Source: Aquabacterium sp. (GTDB lineage Bacteria > Pseudomonadota > Gammaproteobacteria > Burkholderiales > Burkholderiaceae_C). From it: a DNA stretch of 64,000 nucleotides. Under the pieces are notes generated by a model. That model did no database searches. It was not told the DNA's origin and worked only from the letters and a program-made list of their open reading frames with translations. Position 1 is the stretch's first letter. Each line of letters opens with the position of its first letter. Position numbers and translations under genes: made by a program. Below, one piece after another: positions 59,101 to 64,000 of the stretch. Where the stretch lies: NCBI RefSeq assembly GCF_016234775.1, contig NZ_JACRAH010000001.1, forward strand, positions 124,001 to 188,000. The letters run 5' to 3'.

Positions 59101-60174
59101 GGCCTGGGAACGGGTGTGACGGCACCGTACCTCCATCCTGTTGCTTATGACGGGCAAGCCAGTGAGAACCTCAATGGCACGGTGGTCACGAGCCTGGATC
59201 AGCTCGACACGGCCTTGTCGAGCACCTATGGCGAGACCATCTCCGGCAACCTGGTGACCAGTGGCAAGGCCACTGCGCCGATGGGTGCAGATGGCTTTGG
59301 TCATGTCGATAGCGTCACCGTCGATGGGGTGACCTATCGCTACAACGCAGCCAATCCTTCGCTTGCGGTGCACACAGTCCTGGGGGGAGAGCTCAAGGTC
59401 GACATGAGCACGGGCGCTTACACCTATGGCGCACCAGGTCAGTTGTCTGGCCCGGTCACTGAGAACGTGACCTTTGCTTTGACAGACAAGGACGGTGACA
59501 CAGCTTCCTCGACCTTGACGATCAACCTTGATCACACCCTGGTTCTGGTAGGCACGGCACAGGCGGACACCCACGGTGCTTCACAACTGACGGAGTTCAT
59601 GATGGGGCGTGATGGCAACGATGCCCTGACGGGCAGCGATGCATCCGATCGTTTGTATGGCAACGGGGGCAACGATGTGCTCAACGGCAGCAAGGGCGAT
59701 GACGTGATCAACGGAGGTGACGGCAACGACACGCTCTCTGGTGGCGACGGCGCTGACGCGCTTGCTGGCGGCCCAGGCAGTGATGTCCTGACGGGTGGCG
59801 CTGGCGCAGACGTCTTCGTCTGGCACTTTGCCGATCCTGGTACCTCGGCGGCTTCCCGTGCGGTGGACACCATCAAGGACTTCAGCCTGGCCGATGGTGA
59901 CAAGCTGGATCTGCGTGACCTGCTGCAAGGTGAGCATACAGGCAACTTGCAGAACTACCTGGAGTTCGACACCTCGACCGCAAACACCATCATCAAGGTC
60001 AGCCCAGCCGGTGCTTTCTTGTTAGGTTTTGCCACGAATGCAGCGGAGACCGAGCGCATCGTGCTGGAAAACGTCAACGTGCGCACAGGCTTTGGGTTGA
60101 GCAACCTGGCCAGCGATCAGGATGTCATCAACAAGATGCTGACCCAGGGCAAGCTGCTGGTCGATCAGGTATGA
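53167..60174 (+). CDS. Giant LapA-like RTX adhesin with three long tandem repeats and two VWA domains
   Basis: 2335 residues from the ATG at 53167; an in-frame GTG at 53155 is possible. The retention module (MPILAISSGTVTAVWGSAFL) resembles that of the upstream adhesin, but the cleavage motif position reads PGAG (84-87), not AA. Residues ~150-900 are three ~254-residue units, each of two Calx-beta modules. Cadherin-like modules follow (LDLDGNNSSG, VQAVNDAPAV), then VWA1 (DISGSMND), another module, VWA2 (DNSASMSN), RTX nonapeptides (GNGGNDVLNGSKGDD) and the C-terminal secretion signal. Confidence 0.88.
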   Translation: MPILAISSGTVTAVWGSAFLRKPNGSLKPLNVGDKVGHGAQILTTMDGIVQISPAKGAPILVRVPADADKVIAGIEARDAELVPGAGLTGGPDGGLQPGLRVDRVKESVGQLEFEFGTERVPPATPIPFSSPKQVYFLATKITVDDGPLVDSVSSPTIAEGGNLDFQIKLTRPVESETPIALKLGNGTASSGVDTGKPLVSFDGGKSFTAIAVSADGSATVTVPAGTSADQIVVRVPTLPDSLSELDETFKVQVSTPGQGAPAVGTGTIIDATGQATLSISGPANVNEAAGTVTYTVTLSNPVASPVTVNFSTSDGLALAGKDYDATSGVLTFEPNQTTKTIVIPLRNDSTYEGAESFGVTISKAVGAVITVDRVTTTIHDDGTGSVPNGGTPDDDRPGVGSVSSPTIAEGGNLDFQVTLTHPSTTPTPITLKLGNGATPGTATPGSDTGSPQVSFDGGKTFNPITVDAEGNATITVPANTPADQIVVRVPTLPDNLSEVAETFKVTASTPINSVPVEGTGTIIDATGLPTLSISGPADVNEAAGTITYTVTLSNPSSSPVTVNYGTVDGSAQLGKDFAATAGTLTFAPNEVSKTITVAITNDGTYEGTESFKVQLSNPVGAAITADQVTTTIHDDGTGSLPNGGTPDDDRPGVGSVSSPTVGEGGNLDFQVTLTHPSTTPTPITLKLGNGTTPGTATPGTDTGAPQVSFDGGKTFNPITVDAQGNATITVPANTPADQIVVRVPTLPDNISELAETFKVTASTPINSAPVEGTGTITDATGLPTLSISGPSDVNEAAGTITYTVTLSNPSSSPVTVNYGTINGTAELGKDFAATAGTLTFAPNEVSKTITVAITNDGTYEGAESFTVQLSNEVGAAITTASQTTTIHDDGTGSLPNGGTPDDDRPVIVVSNASTTEGTAAVFTVNLGHPSSAIQPLQLTLQNGTAELGSDYTSAMEVSFDNGQTWQSAASGTANVPVGKDSLLVRVPTVDDATAEPSEAFTLNVSSAVAANGNGTGMATITDNDAPPTLDLDGNNSSGASDPGFKAVYVENGTGVRAVDGDVVITDVDSAQLTGATIKLSNPQAGDVLALAENLPAGITATVNGAAIVLAGVASLADYQTALHAIAFSSTSDNPSTLARTVDITVTDGTSNSNVATSVITVQAVNDAPAVSSATVSLSEEGLAGGVKDLIGNPDTTDATTVSGKIVITDPDSSNFSVSLGAPTAPVFTANGTQINWVSDGLGGLIGKAGTAANAANVVTATIDNTGQYKVTLLSSLKHAVQGEDSLGMNFTVKVSDGVATTNSTLTVNLEDDAPSAPANQSNTLSVQDSNLLFVLDISGSMNDPSGIGTLTRLQAAVQSMQKLLDKYDDLGTVAVRLVTFSNTAQTVGSSWLTVADAKASLATITATGGTNYDIALSTAQTAFATAAGKITGAQNVAYFFSDGNPTLSSANPTANVNGQDGSATQPNLGDGIDATEESSWSTFLNNNQINAFAIGLGSGVAQTYLNPIAYNGQFALNQDGIVVSNLNQLDSTLSGTVTGSVSGQIFASGNVGGAALGADGGHLASITLGGTVYTYDAAHPTLSVTTPLGSPFTLDWLTGNYTYKAPDNLINSQSETIGYSMVDGDGDIVGASLQLNLVLNAPVAGAPTLTATKAHVSEEGLVAGNKDTTGVKPDADTTDSTLGTGQITVTTTGGATVSGLVLTAPSASIVTASGKTVVWSSDNAGGLIGKDGTGASAATVATISVTKSGDYTFTLLQALAHSEAGEDVRDISFGVKVLDSTGKVGLGQLVVSVEDDAPVSGPTIVESLNTLDTNLMIVLDNSASMSNASGIPGLTRLDAAVQSIQKLLDKYDDLGGVSVRLVTFNTNAQTQGANWLSVAQAKALLATITADGGTNYDYALTQAQAAFNSGTGKIAGAQNVSYFFSDGDPTLSSTNPTPGLLQNGSLAQPNLGDGIDTTEEGAWQTFLNNNQIKSYAIGLGTGVTAPYLHPVAYDGQASENLNGTVVTSLDQLDTALSSTYGETISGNLVTSGKATAPMGADGFGHVDSVTVDGVTYRYNAANPSLAVHTVLGGELKVDMSTGAYTYGAPGQLSGPVTENVTFALTDKDGDTASSTLTINLDHTLVLVGTAQADTHGASQLTEFMMGRDGNDALTGSDASDRLYGNGGNDVLNGSKGDDVINGGDGNDTLSGGDGADALAGGPGSDVLTGGAGADVFVWHFADPGTSAASRAVDTIKDFSLADGDKLDLRDLLQGEHTGNLQNYLEFDTSTANTIIKVSPAGAFLLGFATNAAETERIVLENVNVRTGFGLSNLASDQDVINKMLTQGKLLVDQV
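53611..55884 (+). repeat. Three tandem repeats of 750, 762 and 762 bp in the second adhesin
   Basis: Units run 53611-54360, 54361-55122 and 55123-55884. The first lacks 12 bases (four residues after LGNG) and is the most diverged. The second and third are very similar at DNA level, including synonymous positions, which points to recent duplication or gene conversion. Confidence 0.88.
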
Positions 60175-60191
60175 GTTTGATCCGTCAAGGC

Positions 60192-60223
60192 AAAAGGCCC
60201 GCGTGTTGAGCGCGGGCCTTTTT
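60192..60223. terminator. Bidirectional terminator after the second adhesin
   Basis: AAAA-GGCCCGCG-tgttgag-CGCGGGCC-TTTTT: a perfect 8-base stem with T-tract on one side and A-tract on the other, between the convergent adhesin and cytochrome genes, so it can serve both strands. Confidence 0.88.
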
Positions 60224-60257
60224 ACTGCGGACGACGCACAGCAGACTTCAGACAGCC

Positions 60258-60938
60258 TTACTTCTTGAACTTCGGTTGGGGAACCGTTTTGAGATCAGAG
60301 GGCAGGGTGCTGATGTAGTTGGACAGCAACTTGAGCTCTGCCAGTGTGAACAGCTTGGCCTGGGGGCTCATGATCTGGTTGTCTCGACCAATGGTTGAAT
60401 TGCCCGTGGTCTGGTAGGCCTTGAGCGAGACGTACAAGTAGTCCGCATGCTGACCTGCCAGTTTCGGCATTGTGGGCGAAGACGGCTTGTTCAGCCCTTC
60501 GCCGTGGCAGGACGCGCAGTTGCCCTTGCTCAGCAAGGCTTGGACCTCGGCGCTGGGGGCGCCACCTTTGCCGGGGCGTTGTGGTGTGTCCTTGCCATTG
60601 GCTTCGTAGAAGGCCGCGATGTCTGCAATGTCCTGATCGGACAATGGCGCCGCAATGCCCTTCATCGTGGGGTGCTTGCGCTCCCCCTTGCGATAGGCAT
60701 TCAGCGCCGCGACGAGGTAGGCTGCATTCTGCCCGGATATCATGGGTACCTTGTGCACCTCCGGGAAGCTGGCTTGGTAGCCAATGATGCCGTGGCACCC
60801 GATGCACATGGCCACCTTGGACTTGGCCGCTGCCGCATCGCCGGGTTTGGTGTCTTGGGCCATGGCCCCGGAAGCGATGAGACCTGCGAAAGTGAGCAGG
60901 CCAAGATGCTGAATGATTTTGTTGGGCTGTGTTTTCAT
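60258..60938 (-). CDS. Di-haem cytochrome c (cytochrome c4 family)
   Basis: 226 residues with a Sec signal (cleavage near AMA-QD). Two haem c sites, CIGCH (about residue 45) and CASCH (about residue 142), each followed by a Met ligand region (VPMISGQNAAYL and MPKLAGQHADYL). The repeat of two similar ~95-residue halves is the c4 layout. Periplasmic electron carrier to terminal oxidases. Convergent with the second adhesin across a shared terminator. Confidence 0.93.
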   Translation of the reverse strand: MKTQPNKIIQHLGLLTFAGLIASGAMAQDTKPGDAAAAKSKVAMCIGCHGIIGYQASFPEVHKVPMISGQNAAYLVAALNAYRKGERKHPTMKGIAAPLSDQDIADIAAFYEANGKDTPQRPGKGGAPSAEVQALLSKGNCASCHGEGLNKPSSPTMPKLAGQHADYLYVSLKAYQTTGNSTIGRDNQIMSPQAKLFTLAELKLLSNYISTLPSDLKTVPQPKFKK

Positions 60939-61046
60939 GTGTCAGGCGGGGGAAAATAACCGGCAAGTGGAAAAACACGAGACTGCACCCCATTATTAAG
61001 GGGGCGCCTATACTGGAACACAGTAACAACCCGGTTGAGTTAGCGC

Positions 61047-61889
61047 ATGAAATTCCAAGGTACTGATCAATATGTCGCCACAGATGACCTGAAACTGGCC
61101 GTCAATGCAGCTTTGAAGCTACAGCGCCCCTTGCTTGTCAAGGGTGAACCGGGTACAGGCAAGACGATGTTGGCCGAACAGGTGTCGGAAGCGCTGGGCA
61201 TGCCGCTGCTGCAATGGCACATCAAATCGACCACCAAGGCGCAGCAGGGGTTGTATGAGTACGACGCTGTCAGCCGACTGCGTGACAGTCAACTGGGTGA
61301 CGAAAAAGTGCGCGACATCCACAACTACATCGTCAAGGGTGTGTTGTGGCAGGCCTTCGATGCTGATCAGCCTGTTGCCTTGCTGATCGACGAAATCGAC
61401 AAGGCTGATATCGAGTTCCCCAACGACCTCCTGCGCGAAATCGACCGCATGGAGTTCTACGTCTATGAGACTCGCCAGCTCATCAAGGCCAAGAATCGCC
61501 CGCTGGTCATCATCACGTCCAACAATGAAAAGGACCTGCCGGACGCCTTCCTGCGCCGCTGTTTCTTCCATTACATCCGCTTCCCGGATGCGGCCGTGAT
61601 GAAGCAGATTGTGGAAGTGCACTTCCCTCATATCAAGCAGGATCTGCTGGCAGCAGCCATGCGGCACTTCTACGAGGTGCGCAACCTGCCGGGCCTGAAG
61701 AAGAAGCCCAGCACCTCCGAGCTGATCGACTGGCTCAAGCTGTTGGTGGCGGAGGACATTCCGGTGGAAGCGTTGCAAAGCAAGGACGACAAGGTCAGCG
61801 TGCCGCCTCTGGTGGGTGCCTTGCTCAAGAACGAGCAGGACCTCAGCCTGTTCGAAAAACTGGTCTACATGGCCCGCAACAACCGCTGA
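61047..61889 (+). CDS. MoxR-family AAA+ ATPase
   Basis: 280 residues with Walker A GEPGTGKTM, Walker B ALLIDEIDKAD and sensor ITSNNEKDLPDAFLRRC. MoxR ATPases act as chaperones with VWA-domain partners to mature or insert cofactors in target complexes. The expected partner, a CoxE-like VWA protein, starts at 63214 on the same strand, separated here by an opposite-strand cyclase gene. A -10-like TATACT lies at 61009-61014. Confidence 0.93.
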   Translation: MKFQGTDQYVATDDLKLAVNAALKLQRPLLVKGEPGTGKTMLAEQVSEALGMPLLQWHIKSTTKAQQGLYEYDAVSRLRDSQLGDEKVRDIHNYIVKGVLWQAFDADQPVALLIDEIDKADIEFPNDLLREIDRMEFYVYETRQLIKAKNRPLVIITSNNEKDLPDAFLRRCFFHYIRFPDAAVMKQIVEVHFPHIKQDLLAAAMRHFYEVRNLPGLKKKPSTSELIDWLKLLVAEDIPVEALQSKDDKVSVPPLVGALLKNEQDLSLFEKLVYMARNNR

Positions 61890-61904
61890 TTTCAACGTCT
61901 GGCA

Positions 61905-63095
61905 TCAAGCCTGGCGGCTGCGGTTCACGCGATCGGCCGCCAGCACAACCCGGTTGCGGCCCTCGGCCTTGGCCTGGTAGAGCGCCTCGTCGGCGCGTTT
62001 GAGCAAGGCCTGCAAGGTCTCGCCTGGTTCGGCTGCGCAGGCCAGGCCGGTGCTGATGCTCACGGCGATGTGCTCGTCGCCCCAAGGGATGTTGATCTGG
62101 CAGACCGCTTCGCGCAGGCGTTCGGCCGCTTGCACGGCGCCGTCATGCAGGGTGTGGGGTAGCAGGATGCAGAATTCTTCGCCGCCGTACCGCGCCACGC
62201 GGTCTACCTCGCGGGCCTTGGCTTGCAGCGTACGAGACACCGCGCACAACACGGCGTCGCCTGCTGCGTGGCCCAGGCGGTCATTGATGCGCTTGAAATG
62301 GTCTATATCGACCAGCAGAACCGTATAAGGATCACCAAAGCGTTGCAGACGCTGGTCTTCACGGTCGAGCAGGTATTCGATGGCGCGGCGGTTGAGCAGT
62401 CCGGTCAGGGCGTCGTGGTGCGACAAGTGCTCCAGCCGACGAACCAGGCGCATCACCACGATGTAGCCCAATACGAAACTCGCCAGGATCGACATGGACA
62501 CGCTGGCGAACACGAAGATGAACTCCGACACGGCGCTCGACCAGTCCAGCCACGGCCAATGGATGGAGGGCGTCATGCCGGTGAGGGCCACCATGGCAAA
62601 TGCCGTCACCGCCACAGTCAGCATGCCCGAGTGCATCCAGGCGGTGACCACATTGAATTCGGTGCGCAGCGGCTTGAACGTTTCCCTGGCCGTCCGGCCC
62701 AGCACCAGGCACAGGGCCAGACTGCTGATCACCACACCAGCCGTGTGCCATCCCAGGCGCAGACACACCGTGACGTTGATGACCGCGATACCGACGGCCA
62801 CGACGGTGTGCATCACATCGGTCAGGCGCAGTTTCAGGAAGAATTGCAGGCCACGTCGCAGCGAGGTGGCCCCCAGCACCACCAGGGATCCAGCCAGGGC
62901 GATGCGAATCGTTTCGCTGCCGAACTCCGGCAACAGCGGCAAGGCCAGCGCCACGCCATTGGCCAGACTGGCCAGCAACCAGTGGCGCGCCGCCTTGCGT
63001 GACAGCCCCAGCCACGAGCCCGCCACCCACCACATTGTCGTCGTCAGACAATGCGTGAGCAGGATAAAGGCCAACAACAAATGGCGGGCTTCCAT
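61905..63095 (-). CDS. Membrane-bound diguanylate cyclase (GGDEF)
   Basis: 396 residues. Six or more membrane segments in the first ~215 residues form an integral sensor, then a GGDEF domain with active site GGEEF (ARYGGEEFCILL) and inhibitory RxxD (REVD) five residues before it. Synthesises c-di-GMP from two GTP, with feedback control. Distinct from the cyclase at 21344 in its sensor part. It interrupts the MoxR-VWA pair and is divergent from the VWA gene (118 bases between starts). Confidence 0.92.
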   Translation of the reverse strand: MEARHLLLAFILLTHCLTTTMWWVAGSWLGLSRKAARHWLLASLANGVALALPLLPEFGSETIRIALAGSLVVLGATSLRRGLQFFLKLRLTDVMHTVVAVGIAVINVTVCLRLGWHTAGVVISSLALCLVLGRTARETFKPLRTEFNVVTAWMHSGMLTVAVTAFAMVALTGMTPSIHWPWLDWSSAVSEFIFVFASVSMSILASFVLGYIVVMRLVRRLEHLSHHDALTGLLNRRAIEYLLDREDQRLQRFGDPYTVLLVDIDHFKRINDRLGHAAGDAVLCAVSRTLQAKAREVDRVARYGGEEFCILLPHTLHDGAVQAAERLREAVCQINIPWGDEHIAVSISTGLACAAEPGETLQALLKRADEALYQAKAEGRNRVVLAADRVNRSRQA

Positions 63096-63213
63096 GTTTA
63101 CTGCGTGCTCGTGTACCAGTTACAAAACAAAAGTCCTGCAAGGAAACAGACCCTGATCTGACGTTTTCGGCCGCCAGGGGCCAAAATACAGTTTGATTCG
63201 CAGGACCACCTCT

Positions 63214-64000
63214 ATGCTCATCGATTTCTTCTTCGCTTTGCGCTCTGCTCGGCTGCCGGTAACCATTCCGGAGTACCTCAGCTTGCTGGATGCCATCAAG
63301 AATGACGTGATTGGGCCGTCTGTGGATGAGTTTTATCACCTAGCCAAGATGACATTGGTGAAGAATGAAGCGCATTTCGATAAATTTGACCGGGCGTTTT
63401 CCGCCTATTTCAGGGGGGTAAGCGAGACCATCGACTTCTCCAAGGACATCCCTCTGGAGTGGCTGCGCAAGCATTTCGAGCGCGAATTGACGCCGGAAGA
63501 GAAGGCCAAGATCGAAGCCATGGGTTGGGACAAGCTCATGGACCGCTTCAAGGAATTGATGGAAGAGCAGAAGGAACGACACGAAGGCGGCAACAAGTGG
63601 ATCGGGACCGGCGGGACATCACCTTTCGGTGCCTATGGGTATAACCCTGAGGGTTACCGCGTGGGCCAGGATCGCTCCCGTAACCGCAGTGCAGTCAAGG
63701 TCTGGGACAAGCGCGAATTCAAGGACTACGACGATACGGTGGAGCTTGGCACCCGCAATATCAAGGTGGCGCTGAGGCGTTTACGTAAATTTGCGCGCCA
63801 GGGGGCAGCCGAGGAGCTGGACCTGGATAACACCATACATGCAACGGCAGCCAATGCCGGCATGCTGGATATCAAGATGATCCCCGAACGGCACAACGCG
63901 GTGAAGGTGTTGTTGCTCATGGACGTGGGCGGCACCATGGATGACCACATTCACCGCGTGGAGGAGATGTTCTCGGCGGCCAAAACCGAGTTCAAGCATC
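63214..64000 (+). CDS. CoxE/VWA-domain protein, N-terminal part (3' end outside window)
   Basis: 262 codons are visible from the ATG at 63214 (AGGA at 63202-63205). The N-terminus MLIDFFFALRSARLPVTIPE and the KDIPLEWLRKHFERELTPEE region are typical of the CoxE-like VWA proteins paired with MoxR ATPases. The start of the VWA domain is near residue 230, with LLLMDVGGTMDDH as metal site (DxGGT instead of DxSGS). The frame is open at the window edge. Confidence 0.9.
   Translation, partial: MLIDFFFALRSARLPVTIPEYLSLLDAIKNDVIGPSVDEFYHLAKMTLVKNEAHFDKFDRAFSAYFRGVSETIDFSKDIPLEWLRKHFERELTPEEKAKIEAMGWDKLMDRFKELMEEQKERHEGGNKWIGTGGTSPFGAYGYNPEGYRVGQDRSRNRSAVKVWDKREFKDYDDTVELGTRNIKVALRRLRKFARQGAAEELDLDNTIHATAANAGMLDIKMIPERHNAVKVLLLMDVGGTMDDHIHRVEEMFSAAKTEFKH

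Overview
This 64 kb window is chromosomal DNA of a GC-rich betaproteobacterium. The gene content points to Burkholderiales near Comamonadaceae/Sphaerotilaceae (Aquabacterium, Leptothrix, Rubrivivax types): a urtABCDE urea transporter, urease genes, cytochrome c4, a permease-histidine kinase fusion and DUF1841. That placement is inference from gene families, not a database match. Genes are densely packed. No gene-free stretch exceeds 300 bases; the longest gaps (about 270-280 bases) are upstream of the SDR gene and upstream of the carboxylesterase.

Layout. (1) 1-4924: the 3' end of parE and all of parC (topoisomerase IV), separated by two opposite-strand envelope proteins. (2) 4946-9291: a DUF4405 membrane protein, an SDR oxidoreductase, and a divergent NarL-type regulator / soluble hybrid kinase pair. 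(3) 9440-18640: a chemosensory operon, cheW1-STAS-cheA-mcp-cheR-cheD1-cheB-cheW2-cheD2. The receptor is soluble with a duplicated PAS domain. There is no cheY. Both CheD paralogues have lost the canonical Cys/His/Thr residues in the same way, and both cheW genes carry the same 70-nt leader. (4) 18672-25538: a Ser/Thr kinase-universal stress protein fusion, a metallophosphoesterase, a small H-NS-like protein, a membrane diguanylate cyclase, and a divergent exported TPR-CHAT protease-like protein. The region between the last two holds interleaved perfect inverted repeats that could form an RNA pseudoknot. (5) 25575-35169: tRNA-Arg(CCT), then ureA, ureB, ureC, ureE, ureF and ureG with a small His-rich membrane protein between ureA and ureB and no ureD. 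Divergent from ureA is an NCS1-permease/Cys-rich/histidine kinase/receiver fusion with its LuxR-type partner. (6) 35180-41949: a LytS/LytTR-like pair, a carboxylesterase with an altered oxyanion motif, a Nudix hydrolase, a spermidine-synthase-like enzyme, and a GntR regulator with a fatty-acid-hydroxylase-family protein. (7) 42129-48090: urtABCDE behind a good sigma-54 promoter and a phased cluster of TACGCCA half-sites, with a strong terminator inside the operon after urtA. (8) 48095-60174: a small Cys-motif protein, an FKBP isomerase, a DUF1841 protein, and two consecutive large LapA-like RTX adhesins (1203 and 2335 aa). Only the first has a recognisable LapG-type di-alanine cleavage site. 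(9) 60258-64000: a di-haem cytochrome c4-like protein, a MoxR ATPase, a second diguanylate cyclase, and the start of a CoxE/VWA-like protein.

How the genes fit together. Urea use runs from uptake (Urt) to hydrolysis (urease), with a plausible nitrogen-responsive sensor beside ureA. Surface attachment (two Lap-type adhesins) sits in the same window as two cyclic-di-GMP synthases and a chemosensory array, although the type I exporter and LapD/LapG are not here. The strongest candidates for undescribed biology are the CheD-like paralogues with a shifted CC-x-A-H motif and a duplicated cheW leader, and the pseudoknot-like leader between the diguanylate cyclase and the TPR-CHAT gene.
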